A DNA stretch of 64,000 bases, from contig NZ_KI632509.1 of NCBI RefSeq assembly GCF_000504245.1, forward strand, positions 4,553,502-4,617,501, given 5' to 3'. Within the stretch, counting starts at the first letter, position 1, and each line of letters starts with the position of its first letter. A program made the position numbers and the translations under genes. Below, piece after piece: positions 56,019-63,957 of this stretch. This DNA comes from Haloechinothrix halophila YIM 93223. GTDB taxonomy: Bacteria; Actinomycetota; Actinomycetes; Mycobacteriales; Pseudonocardiaceae. The notes beneath the pieces are model-generated. The model did not search any database. It saw nothing but the letters and a program-made list of their open reading frames with translations, and was not told the DNA's origin.

Positions 56019-57056
56019 TCACTGCCCTTCGTTACGTTCCGCGACGAACTCCCCGGCGCGGGCCAGCGTCGCGGCGGCCGGAACCGCGATGAACGCGCCG
56101 AAGACTCCCAGCAGCGCACCACCGAGCGTGATCGCGACGATCACGACGAACGCGGGCAGCCGCACCAACCGTCCGGAGATCAGCGGTTCGAGCACGTTGC
56201 CCTCGAGAGCCTGCACACCGACGACGATCGCGGCGGCGATCAGCGCGACGCCGAGGCCGGCATCGGCGAACGCCACCAGCACCGCGACCAGCCCGGAGAC
56301 CAGCGCGCCGATGTAGGGGAAGAAACCACCGAAGAAGATGAGCAGCGCGAGCGGCACCGCGACCGGTACCCCCAAGATGGCGAGCCCGGCCCCGATCAGC
56401 ACCGCGTCGAGAACGGCGATGAAGAACAGCGCCCGGAAGTACGCACCAAGCGTCCACCAGATCCGCGTGGCGAGCTCGAGGGCGGACGCGCGTCGGGCGG
56501 GTGGCAGCACCCGCAGCGCGCCGCGTGCCAGCCACTCCCCCTGGTACAGGAAGAAGAACAGCGCGACCAGGAGGAACACCACCCCGGCGAGGGCGACGAC
56601 GACGTTGCGGGTGATGCCAAGCGCGCTACCGAGTCCGTCACCCTCGGTGAACACCCGCAACAGCCGCTCGCCAACCGCCTGCCAGCTCGTGTCGGACGGT
56701 ATGCCAGGAACGTCCTTGAGTAGCGAACGTAGCTCGTCGAGCGAGCGGGTCAACGAGTTGATGAGCGAAGGCAACTCGGCGAGGAACAGCGGCACCGCCA
56801 CCGCGAAGAGGCCGCCGATGACGGCGAGCACGCCGATCTCGGCGATCACCGCGGCGAGCCATCGCGGCACCTTGCGGGCGTGCAGCCACGCGACGGCGGG
56901 GGTGAGTGCCGCTGCGGGGAACAGCGCGAGCAGGAGCGGCACGGTGAGCAACGCGACCGAGGACAGGGCGTAGTAGGCACCAGCGGCGACCACCACGATG
57001 CCGATCACAGCCCAGGCCGTCTGACCTGCGCGCAGGAACCGGTCCCGGTCAACCAC
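56019..57056 (-). CDS. AI-2E family (PerM-type) membrane transporter
   Basis: 345 residues, GTG 57056. Eight hydrophobic helices with the family pattern LFFIAVLDAVLIGAGLAILGVPVAVPLALLIFFGGFFPYIGALVSG (spread about 210-256) and EGNVLEPLISGRLVRLPAFVVIVAI. Members export small molecules (autoinducer-2, or Na+/K+-coupled); substrate here unknown. An amphipathic segment (ELPSLINSLTRSLDELRSLLKDVPG) lies between helices 3 and 4. Confidence 0.85.
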   Translation of the reverse strand: MVDRDRFLRAGQTAWAVIGIVVVAAGAYYALSSVALLTVPLLLALFPAAALTPAVAWLHARKVPRWLAAVIAEIGVLAVIGGLFAVAVPLFLAELPSLINSLTRSLDELRSLLKDVPGIPSDTSWQAVGERLLRVFTEGDGLGSALGITRNVVVALAGVVFLLVALFFFLYQGEWLARGALRVLPPARRASALELATRIWWTLGAYFRALFFIAVLDAVLIGAGLAILGVPVAVPLALLIFFGGFFPYIGALVSGLVAVLVAFADAGLGVALIAAAIVVGVQALEGNVLEPLISGRLVRLPAFVVIVAITLGGALLGVFGAFIAVPAAATLARAGEFVAERNEGQ

Positions 57057-57238
57057 GACGATCTCGCCTGCCCGGCATCGACGCCATGTGCTTAGTGTGC
57101 CAGCTACCGCAGGGGGTCAGCGTCAACATCGACCACGGCGGTGTGATGGGCGGGTGGCTGGGGTCACCGGGAACCGGTGCGAGAAAGCGTTAGGCGTACC
57201 CGCTAAGCTGTCGTAGCGCCGGTTGGCAACGACCGGGT

Positions 57239-57309
57239 GCGGGCGTAGCTCAATGGTAGAGCCCCAGTCTTCCAAACTGGTGGTGCGGGTTCGATTCCCG
57301 TCGCCCGCT
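57239..57309 (+). tRNA. tRNA-Gly (anticodon UCC)
   Basis: 71 bases. Acceptor GCGGGCG (57239-57245) pairs with CGCCCGC (57302-57308), discriminator U. Anticodon stem CCAGT/ACTGG around loop CUUCCAA gives UCC. T-arm GCGGGUUCGAUUCCCGU is standard. CCA is not encoded. Confidence 0.97.
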
Positions 57310-57321
57310 CTATACCAGACA

Positions 57322-57395
57322 CGGGGTGTGGCGCAGCTTGGTAGCGCATCCGCTTTGGGAGCGGAGGGTCGCAGGTTCAAATCCTGTCACCCCGA
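57322..57395 (+). tRNA. tRNA-Pro (anticodon UGG)
   Basis: 74 bases. Acceptor CGGGGUG (57322-57328) pairs with CACCCCG (57388-57394), discriminator A. Anticodon stem UCCGC/GCGGA around loop UUUGGGA gives UGG. T-arm contains GGUUCAAAUCC. CCA not encoded. 12 bases after tRNA-Gly, so probably one transcript. Confidence 0.97.
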
Positions 57396-57478
57396 CATTG
57401 TGGCCCTGGTGCGCATCGCACTACATCGCGCTGCGAAACCGGATGCGGCGCTCGCTACTCGATTCGTAGACTCCGGTC

Positions 57479-57967
57479 GTGTCCGAGATCGAGATCGCGC
57501 CGGACGACCCGCGCGCCGCGGATGTTCGCGCGCTGCTGACGCAGCACCTGGAGTTCGCGAACGAGCACAGCCCACCCGAAGACGTCCACGCGTTGGACAT
57601 CGAGGGATTGTTGGATCTGGTTATCACATTCTTCAGCTGCCGATCCGGCGGGCAACTGCTGGCCGTGGGTGCACTGAAGCAACTTGACGATCGGCACGCC
57701 GAGGTGAAGTCCATGCACACCACACGCGACACCCGTGGCCGCGGGATCGGGCGGCGCATGGTCGAGCACCTCATCGACGTCGCGCGCGAGCGTGGGTTCG
57801 AGCGAATCAGCTTGGAGACGGGATCGATGGCCGCCTTCGCTCCGGCACGCGCGCTCTACGCCAGCGTTGGGTTCGAGCCATGCGAGCCGTTCGGCAACTA
57901 CAGTGCGAGTCCGAACAGTGTTTACATGACGCTCACGCTGGAGCCCGCGCGATCCCCGCAGGTGTGA
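57479..57967 (+). CDS. GNAT-family N-acetyltransferase
   Basis: 162 residues from GTG 57479. Acetyl-CoA-binding motif TRGRGIGRRMVEHLIDVARERG (R/Q-x-x-G-x-G/A as RGRGIG, about 84-89), preceded by the strand VKSMHTTRD, and C-terminal ARALYASVGFEPCEPFG. Substrate unknown. A TAGACT hexamer 6 bases before the GTG (57467-57472) fits a leaderless transcript; no RBS is seen. Confidence 0.88.
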   Translation: MSEIEIAPDDPRAADVRALLTQHLEFANEHSPPEDVHALDIEGLLDLVITFFSCRSGGQLLAVGALKQLDDRHAEVKSMHTTRDTRGRGIGRRMVEHLIDVARERGFERISLETGSMAAFAPARALYASVGFEPCEPFGNYSASPNSVYMTLTLEPARSPQV

Positions 57968-58093
57968 GTCGATCAACCTACCGCGCGATGTTGCGCGACA
58001 ATGTCCGCCTCGTCCGGTTGAGCGAACTACGCCGCGCGGGTGATTGACCCGGCGCAGACGTACCGCCGTCCGGACAGCGACACTTACCAAGAA

Positions 58094-58153
58094 GACCGAA
58101 AGTAAGTCGACTGGCAAACTGGCTTGACCTGCCAGTTCGGCTTCCTTTCGGTC
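58094..58153. terminator. Nested hairpin between convergent acetyltransferase and toxin genes
   Basis: Outer arms GACCGAAAG (58094-58102) and CTTTCGGTC (58145-58153); inner arms ACTGGCA (58110-58116) and TGCCAGT (58130-58136). Placed in the 221-base gap between the two stops, so likely a bidirectional terminator. Confidence 0.65.
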
Positions 58154-58188
58154 GGATTGGTATCTATCGGCACAGTAACCCACCGATG

Positions 58189-58572
58189 TCAGGCAGTCGC
58201 GTCAACGATGAAGTCGCGCTCCAACTTGAGCAGCACGTGGTCGGCGGTCACCAAATGCAGGCTAGCCCGGTCCGCCTGCGCGACAAGCAGCCGGTCGAAT
58301 GGGTCGTGACGAGTCAACTCTGGGAAATCGCGGATACCCTCCGCGTGCTCTGCCGTGACGCTGAGCGGAACGAAGCCCTGGTCGACAAGACGGACGCTCA
58401 AGTCGGCGGGCACCGACAACTTCCCTAGCATCGCCTTGATCGTCAGCTCCCACACCGTCGCCGCAGACACATGTACGCCATCCGTCGAACTGATCAGGTC
58501 CCGCGCCGTTGCGCCCAACCGAGGGCTGTCATCGAGAACCCACAACAGTGCCTGACTATCGAGAAGCAGCAT
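58189..58572 (-). CDS. vapC: PIN-domain ribonuclease toxin (VapC type)
   Basis: 127 residues from ATG 58572 (MLLLDSQALLWVL), overlapping the antitoxin gene by 17 bases. PIN acidic residues: Asp5 in LLDSQ, Glu near residue 42 (ATVWELTIK), Asp in DPFDRLLVAQA (about 90-95) and a final Asp in LVTADHVLL. TVWELTIKAMLGKL and HDPFDRLLVAQA mark the PIN subfamily that pairs with Phd/YefM antitoxins. Predicted site-specific tRNA or rRNA endonuclease. Confidence 0.88.
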   Translation of the reverse strand: MLLLDSQALLWVLDDSPRLGATARDLISSTDGVHVSAATVWELTIKAMLGKLSVPADLSVRLVDQGFVPLSVTAEHAEGIRDFPELTRHDPFDRLLVAQADRASLHLVTADHVLLKLERDFIVDATA

Positions 58573-58807
58573 CGTCCTCGCCGTAGAACATGCGCTGAAT
58601 GTCCGGGTCCACCTCAGCGAAGGCGGCATCGTCGTAGCTGATCTCGTTCTTTAGCCCGCCAAACACGACCCGCGCGGCCTGATGCGGCACGAGATCAGCC
58701 ACCGGCTGCCCCGCTTTCGAGATCACGACCCGCTCACCGCTCGCAACCTGCTCAAGCAGGCGCGACAGATGAGTCTTCGCCTCATGAATGTTGACGTTGG
58801 TCGACAT
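58556..58807 (-). CDS. Phd/YefM-family antitoxin
   Basis: 83 residues. NIHEAKTHLSRLLEQVASGERVVISKAGQPVADLVP is the classic Phd/YefM DNA-binding N-terminus (spread over 6-41). The C-terminal half, EISYDDAAFAEVDPDIQRMFYG, should wrap the toxin. Predicted to repress its own promoter at the adjacent palindrome. A TACACT -10 lies 6 bases before ATG 58807, so translation is probably leaderless. Confidence 0.9.
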   Translation of the reverse strand: MSTNVNIHEAKTHLSRLLEQVASGERVVISKAGQPVADLVPHQAARVVFGGLKNEISYDDAAFAEVDPDIQRMFYGEDDAASR

Positions 58808-58813
58808 ATATCG

Positions 58814-58842
58814 AGTGTACTGGTAAGACTAAGTTTAGTCTA
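58814..58842 (-). promoter_or_regulatory. Promoter and palindromic operator of the toxin-antitoxin pair
   Basis: Read on the minus strand: -35-like TAGACT (58837-58842), 17-base spacer, -10 TACACT (58814-58819), then 6 bases to the start codon. A perfect palindrome AGACTAA-GT-TTAGTCT (58826-58841) covers the spacer and -35, as expected for Phd-type autorepression. Confidence 0.6.
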
Positions 58843-58888
58843 GTCACGTGCCGCGAGCGCTGGAGAATGGGGCTCGACGAGGCAGATA

Positions 58889-59716
58889 CTAGGGCTGACC
58901 CCCGACAGCCTTGGCCCGATACACCAGCACCGTCTCCGGCACGCCCTTGACGCGCTTGCGGGCCCGTTTGGACAGCGTCACGCCGGTGATCTCGCCCGCT
59001 GCCTCGACGACGTCATCGCTGACCAGCACCTGACCGCCCTTGGCGAGGTCGGTGACGCGCGCGGCGACGTTGACCGCATGCCCGAACAGATCGTCCTTGG
59101 TGACGACGACGGCGCCGTGGTGCACCCCTGCGCGCAGCGGCAGCGCGTCGGGCCGGGCCCCGACCAGCTCAACAGCCGCGCGCACCGCGTAGCCAGGGTC
59201 GTCGAACACCAGCATGAGGCCGTCGCCGAGACGCTTGACCACCCGGCCGCCCCAGCGGCGCACGATCGGGCCAACAACGCGGTAGTGCTCCGCGAGCAGC
59301 GTCAGCGCGGCGTCGTCGCCGTGACGTGCGGTGTAGCTGGTGAAGCCCTCCAGGTCGGTGAACACCACGGTGGCCGTGGACGCCGCCTCATCGGCCCTCG
59401 GCGAGCGCGTCAGCGAGGACAACGCCTGCACCGTGGTGAGCCCGAGGCGGGTGACAACGGACGGCCTGCGCTCGGCGGCACGCTCCAAGAACCGCCGCAT
59501 GACCTCGGCCGGTGGGACTCGGGACAGCGGGCGCGCACCGGGTTCTTCCAGCCAGCGCTGGTCGATCAAGCCGACCTCGAGCGCGGCGTCCCGGAACTGC
59601 GGATCGTCCTGCAGCAGGTCGGCGAGGCGCTCCGAGGCCACGCTGTTCAGCGAGGCGAGTGCTGCTGGTGTCCTCGTCCTCGTCTTCGCGAATCGTGATC
59701 GCACCGACCTGGGCAT
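58889..59716 (-). CDS. Class III adenylate/guanylate cyclase
   Basis: 275 residues from ATG 59716; the frame to 59809 is an alternative. An N-terminal helical region (about 1-105, including a pH-sensor-like AALEVGLIDQ...RFLERAAERRP) precedes the catalytic domain (about 115-260). Metal-binding Asp in FTDLEGFT; substrate-contact region VVKRLGDGLMLVFDD; transition-state Asn and Arg in NVAARVTDLA. No membrane helix, so cytosolic. It should make cAMP; the substrate-selecting Lys in VVKRL supports ATP. Codons match neighbours. Confidence 0.88.
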   Translation of the reverse strand: MPRSVRSRFAKTRTRTPAALASLNSVASERLADLLQDDPQFRDAALEVGLIDQRWLEEPGARPLSRVPPAEVMRRFLERAAERRPSVVTRLGLTTVQALSSLTRSPRADEAASTATVVFTDLEGFTSYTARHGDDAALTLLAEHYRVVGPIVRRWGGRVVKRLGDGLMLVFDDPGYAVRAAVELVGARPDALPLRAGVHHGAVVVTKDDLFGHAVNVAARVTDLAKGGQVLVSDDVVEAAGEITGVTLSKRARKRVKGVPETVLVYRAKAVGGQP

Positions 59717-59913
59717 GGGCCTACCGTACCGCCGCGATCTGCGGCGCAAGACGTCCGAAAGCCCCCGAAATGAGTGATCACTACCACGCTTGCCGCCCAT
59801 CGCGACCATGCCTGCGATCCGGACACCGTGTCACAGAAGGAACGTCACGCACGGCGGTAACGTTGTCCCTGCAAGCGCTCGCCGGAGCAAAGCCCGACCG
59901 CAGGAGCCGCATC

Positions 59914-60681
59914 ATGACCGAAGCCGCCATCCTCCTCGCGTTGCTGATCGTCGTCGTCATTGGCGGGCTCGTGCTCGTCAGCCAGCAGCGGGAACGCCGA
60001 CGCAGGGAGTTGGAGGACGCCAAGGCCGACGCGCGGCGCTGGGTGGAGCGACTCGGCGGGCAGGTGCTCAACCTGACCGGCACCGACGTCGCGTCGCAGC
60101 AAGCCATCGCGGACGCCTCGGAGCGCTACAACGCGGCGGGCTCGCAGCTGGAGCAGGCACAGTCGGTGCAGCAGGCCAAGCTGGTGACTGACACGGCGCT
60201 TGAGGGGCTGTACTACGTACGGGCGGCGCGCCTCGCGATGGGTATGGATCCCGGCCCCGCGCTGCCCGGCGACGTCGCCCGCGCCCGCGCGGGCAAGGTG
60301 ACCGAGGACCGCGAGGTCGACGTCGAAGGCCACCACTACGCCGCATCACCACAACCGGGGCAGGCGACGCCGTACTACTACCCCGGCGGTCGTGTCGCGG
60401 GCAGGCCGGTGCCTGAAGGCTGGTACAGCGAGCCGTGGTGGAAGCCCGCGCTGGTCACCGGCGCGTGGACGATGGCATCCGTGTTCATGTTCAGCGCGAT
60501 GTTCTCCGGCATGGCTGGCATCCCGAGCGCCGAGGCGTGGCAGGACGGAAACGACGCGGGCCAGGAAGACGCGATGGAGGCCAGTGACATGGGCGGTGAC
60601 GCCGGTGGCGACATGGGCGGTGGCGACATGGGCGGCGGCTTCTTCGACGGCGGGTTCGGCGGAGACCTCGGCGGCTTCTGA
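59914..60681 (+). CDS. DUF1542-type membrane-anchored protein with Gly/Met/Asp tail
   Basis: 255 residues from ATG 59914 with CAGGAG upstream; an open frame back to 59512 is antisense to the cyclase gene. One N-terminal helix (AILLALLIVVVIGGLVLV), a coiled-coil-like region (about 25-105, ERRRRELEDAKADARRWVERL...), a Pro/Tyr-rich segment, a second hydrophobic patch (VTGAWTMASVFMFSAMFSGMAG) and a tail of repeated GGDMGG/GGG units ending GGFGGDLGGF. Such proteins are frequent in actinobacteria; function unknown. Confidence 0.7.
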   Translation: MTEAAILLALLIVVVIGGLVLVSQQRERRRRELEDAKADARRWVERLGGQVLNLTGTDVASQQAIADASERYNAAGSQLEQAQSVQQAKLVTDTALEGLYYVRAARLAMGMDPGPALPGDVARARAGKVTEDREVDVEGHHYAASPQPGQATPYYYPGGRVAGRPVPEGWYSEPWWKPALVTGAWTMASVFMFSAMFSGMAGIPSAEAWQDGNDAGQEDAMEASDMGGDAGGDMGGGDMGGGFFDGGFGGDLGGF

Positions 60682-60714
60682 TCCTGCCCAGTAACGTCGA
60701 GCCGCTCGGACGTC

Positions 60715-60731
60715 GAGCCGCGCGGCGGCTC
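60715..60731. terminator. Small hairpin between convergent genes
   Basis: GAGCCGC-GCG-GCGGCTC, 7-bp perfect stem, in the 49-base gap between the DUF1542 and desaturase stops. Preceded by a direct repeat of ACGTCGAGCCGC. Confidence 0.4.
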
Positions 60732-61708
60732 TACCGCGCTGCGCTGAGCTTGGCGAGGCGCTCCGGGCGCGGCCACCGGACGTCGTAGGCCCAGCCGAGC
60801 TTCTCGAAGGCCCAAATCACCCGCGCGGAGATATCGATCTGGCCGCGCTGCACGCCGTGGCGGGCCGACGTCGGGTCGGCGTGGTGCAGGTTGTGCCACG
60901 ACTCGCCCATGGACAGGATCGCCAGTGGCCAGAAGTTCGCCGAGCGGTCCCGCGCGGCGAACGGGCGCTCGCCCAGCATGTGACAGATCGAGTTCACCGA
61001 CCAGGTCACGTGGTGCACGGCGGCGACACGCACCAGGCCCGCCCAGAAGAACGCCGTCACCGCGCCCCACCATGACCACGTGACCAACCCGCCGATCAGC
61101 GCGGGCAGCACCATCGTGGCGATGGTCAGCGGACCGAACAGCCGGTGCACGATCCGCATGTCGCGGTCGTCGAGCAGGTCAGGCGCGAACCGCCGCTGAT
61201 TGGTCAGCGTGCGGCGGAAGATCCAGCCGATGTGGGCGTGCCAGAACCCGCGCACGATCGCCAGCGGGCTCGTGCCGAACAGCCACGGCGAGTGCGGGTC
61301 GCCCTCGCGGTCAGAGAACGCGTGGTGTCTGCGGTGGTCGGCGACCCAGTGCAAAACCGGGCCCTGCACCGCCATGCTGCCCAGCACCGCGAGCGCCACC
61401 CGCAGCGGACGTTTGGCCTTGAACGAGCCGTGCGTGAAGTAACGGTGGAAGCCAACCGTGACCCCGAGGATCGACAGCGTGTAGAAGAACGCGGCGAGGC
61501 TGAGGTCGAGCCAACTCACGCCCCATCCCCACATCATCGGCACCGCGATGAGCACGGCGATGAGTGGCACGATCGCGAACGCATACACGGAGATGTGCGC
61601 GGGCATCGGGCGCTTCTCACCGTCGATCGGCTTGGGTCCCTGTCGCGGGCGGGTGGCTTCGGGTGTGGCGACGTCTGTGGCTACGTCAGTGACTACGTTC
61701 GAGGTCAC
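60731..61708 (-). CDS. Acyl-CoA (stearoyl-type) delta-9 fatty acid desaturase
   Basis: 325 residues. Three histidine boxes: HRYFTH, HRRHH and HNLHH, which ligate the di-iron centre, plus extra His near SVNSICH. Four hydrophobic segments place it in the membrane. Similar to mycobacterial DesA3-type enzymes that make oleate. Expected partner is a ferredoxin-type reductase, not in this window. Thr/Val-rich N-terminus (SNVVTDVATDVATPEAT) contains short codon repeats. Confidence 0.93.
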   Translation of the reverse strand: MTSNVVTDVATDVATPEATRPRQGPKPIDGEKRPMPAHISVYAFAIVPLIAVLIAVPMMWGWGVSWLDLSLAAFFYTLSILGVTVGFHRYFTHGSFKAKRPLRVALAVLGSMAVQGPVLHWVADHRRHHAFSDREGDPHSPWLFGTSPLAIVRGFWHAHIGWIFRRTLTNQRRFAPDLLDDRDMRIVHRLFGPLTIATMVLPALIGGLVTWSWWGAVTAFFWAGLVRVAAVHHVTWSVNSICHMLGERPFAARDRSANFWPLAILSMGESWHNLHHADPTSARHGVQRGQIDISARVIWAFEKLGWAYDVRWPRPERLAKLSAAR

Positions 61709-61877
61709 CGGGGTGATCCCCTCTCCTTCGTGCCTGCACCGAGTATCGGCTGTGCGGTCTCTGCCGACCCGGCGCAGGCCGGGCCACCCCCATTGCGCCG
61801 TACGCTACACGCGATCAGGCGGCACGCCGACGTGGCGCACGCCACGTTGACGACGTCCGTCGCGACGCGATGAGGTG

Positions 61878-62684
61878 TCAGGCTTGGCAGTTCGGGCACC
61901 AATAGAGATTGCGCGAAACCAGGTCCGCGCTGGCGATCTCGGTGCCGCAGACGTGACACGGGTGGCCTGCCCTGCGATAGACGTAGACCTCTCCCCCATG
62001 CCGGTCTTCGCGCGGTGCCCTGCCGGTGACCTCCGGCAGGTGCTCGGGCCGGACGGTGTCGATGCTGCCGGTGCGCACACCCTCGTGCATCAGCGTCACG
62101 AGGTCGTGCCAGATCGCGTGCCACTGTGCCTCGGTGAGCGACTTGCCCGGTGTCATCGGCGGGATGCCGTGCCGGAACAGCACCTCGGCGCGGTAGACGT
62201 TGCCGACGCCAGCCAGGACCGTCTGATCCATCAGTAGCGCTGCGATGGACGTCTTGGACGCCGTGATGCGCCGCCATGCCTGATCCGGGTCGGCGTCAGC
62301 GCGCAGCGGGTCAGGACCGAGCCGCGCGGTGATCGCCTCGACCTCGGCTTCGGTGAGCAGTTCGCAACGAGTCGGGCCGCGCAGGTCGGTGGCATGGGTG
62401 GGGCCGATGATGCGCAGCCGCACCTGCCCGACCGGCGCGGCTGGCGGCGTCGGCTGCTCGGTGAACGCGCCGTAGAGACCCAGATGGACGTGCACGACGC
62501 CATGCTCGCCATGGTGGTGGAACAGGTGCTTGCCGTGCGCGTCGGCGTGAGTCAGCACGGTGCCGTCGAGCAGCGCCGCCGACGCGGCGAACCGGCCCTG
62601 CGGACTGGACACGGCCACCTTGTGCCCGCCGTAGCGCTCGGTGTGCAGCCGGGCGAGCCGGTGCAGCGTGTGTCCCTCCGGCAT
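61878..62684 (-). CDS. nei: Fpg/Nei-family DNA glycosylase
   Basis: 268 residues from ATG 62684, which after Met removal exposes the catalytic Pro-Glu (PEGHTLHRLAR). H2TH motif near QTVLAGVGNVYRAEVLFRHGI, and a C-terminal zinc finger CHVCG...CPNCQ. Excises oxidised pyrimidines and related lesions. Equivalent to Rv2464c next to rpiB; 7 bases after it. Confidence 0.94.
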   Translation of the reverse strand: MPEGHTLHRLARLHTERYGGHKVAVSSPQGRFAASAALLDGTVLTHADAHGKHLFHHHGEHGVVHVHLGLYGAFTEQPTPPAAPVGQVRLRIIGPTHATDLRGPTRCELLTEAEVEAITARLGPDPLRADADPDQAWRRITASKTSIAALLMDQTVLAGVGNVYRAEVLFRHGIPPMTPGKSLTEAQWHAIWHDLVTLMHEGVRTGSIDTVRPEHLPEVTGRAPREDRHGGEVYVYRRAGHPCHVCGTEIASADLVSRNLYWCPNCQA

Positions 62685-62691
62685 CGGCAGG

Positions 62692-63165
62692 TCAGTCAGT
62701 CGGCAGCGGCGGCGGGGTTCCGGTGCGCTCGTAGTCGGTGAGCTGGGCGACGCGGCGGGTGTGGCGCTCGTCCGAATCGACCGGCGTGGCGAGGAAAGCG
62801 TCGACGATCTCGGTCGCCTCCTCGGTACTGTGCATCCGCGCGCCAACGCCGATGAGCTGCGCGTGGTTGTGCTGCCGTGTCAGTCGCGCCGTCTCGACAC
62901 TCCAGGCGAGGCCGGCGCGGGCGCCGGCGACTTTGTTTGCCGCGATCTGCTCGCCGTTGCCCGACCCGCCGATGACGATCCCGAGGCTGCCCTCGTCCGC
63001 GACGACGCGGCGCGCGGCCTCGATGCAGAACGGCGGGTAGTCGTCAGCGGCGTCGTAGACGTGCGGGCCTACGTCGGTGACGTCGTGGCCCTGCTCGGTC
63101 AGATGCTTGACGAGGTGGTTCTTCAGCTCGAAACCAGCGTGGTCGGCTCCCAGGTAAACGCGCAC
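62692..63165 (-). CDS. rpiB: Ribose-5-phosphate isomerase B
   Basis: 157 residues, GTG 63165. MRVYLGADHAGFELKNHLVKHL start and IGGSGNGEQIAANKVAGARAGLAW are diagnostic; the active-site residue position usually Cys in the E. coli enzyme is Ser in GGSGNGE, as in mycobacterial RpiB. Interconverts ribulose-5-P and ribose-5-P. A perfect palindrome GGCAGA-AAG-TCTGCC (63168-63182) ends 2 bases before the start codon. Confidence 0.95.
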   Translation of the reverse strand: MRVYLGADHAGFELKNHLVKHLTEQGHDVTDVGPHVYDAADDYPPFCIEAARRVVADEGSLGIVIGGSGNGEQIAANKVAGARAGLAWSVETARLTRQHNHAQLIGVGARMHSTEEATEIVDAFLATPVDSDERHTRRVAQLTDYERTGTPPPLPTD

Positions 63166-63255
63166 GGCAGAAAGTCTGCCATCCGGCTCGAGCGCTCGCG
63201 CGACGGCACTGGCGTCGTGTGCGGTGGCTTACGCGCCGCCGCTACGCTCCACGCC

Positions 63256-63957
63256 GTGGCGGACGGACGATGGATCGAACTCGGCGAAGACGTCTACGCG
63301 AGGCGCTACGCCGAACTCGACCAGACGCTTGGCCTGATCGTCGGCACCGAACGATGTCTCGTGGTCGACACCGGGCGTGACGAGGTACACGGCGCGGCGT
63401 TCGCCGCCGCGATCCGCGAGATCACGCCACTGCCGTGGGACGTCGTCATCACCCACGCGCACTGGGACCACTTCTTCGGCACCGCCACGTTCTCGCCGTG
63501 CCAGGTGTGGGCGCACTCGCGCTGCCGCGAGGCGATCCGCACCGACGCCGAAGCGCAGCGCGCCGAGTGGACGCGGTACTACCGAGAGCAGGGCAAGCCC
63601 GATCTCGCGGCCGACCTCGATGTCGCGCGGGTAGTACTCCCTACGGCGGACGTCCCTGACCGGATGGACGTCGACCTGGGCGGGCGCACCGTGGTGCTGT
63701 GTCACCCCGGCAGAGGCCACACCGCGGGCGACGTCGTGGCGCACGTACCGGACGCGGGTGTGGTGTTCGCCGGAGACCTGGTCGAGCAGGGTGCCCCGCC
63801 CTCAGTCGGTGACGACGCCTACCCCGCCGAGTGGCCACGCGCGCTGGACGCCGTCCTCGCGCTGCGCCCGGACGTCGTCGTGCCGGGGCACGGCGAGCCG
63901 GTCGACGCCGCGTTCGTCGCCCGGCAGCGCGACGAACTCATCGGCGGTGGACGCTGA
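63256..63957 (+). CDS. Metallo-beta-lactamase-fold hydrolase
   Basis: 233 residues from GTG 63256; the frame upstream overlaps rpiB antisense. Zinc motif THAHWDHFFG (HxHxDH), then CHPGRGHTAGDVV (His), FAGDL (Asp) and VPGHGEPV (His), in the right order. Glyoxalase II-like or ring-opening hydrolase; substrate unknown. Divergent from rpiB. Confidence 0.85.
   Translation: MADGRWIELGEDVYARRYAELDQTLGLIVGTERCLVVDTGRDEVHGAAFAAAIREITPLPWDVVITHAHWDHFFGTATFSPCQVWAHSRCREAIRTDAEAQRAEWTRYYREQGKPDLAADLDVARVVLPTADVPDRMDVDLGGRTVVLCHPGRGHTAGDVVAHVPDAGVVFAGDLVEQGAPPSVGDDAYPAEWPRALDAVLALRPDVVVPGHGEPVDAAFVARQRDELIGGGR

Noticed and set aside
57223-57687. Open frame with SSMVEPQSSKLVVRVRF and AQLGSASALGAEGRRFKSC
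   Set aside because: This is the familiar false translation of tRNA-Gly and tRNA-Pro genes, not a protein.
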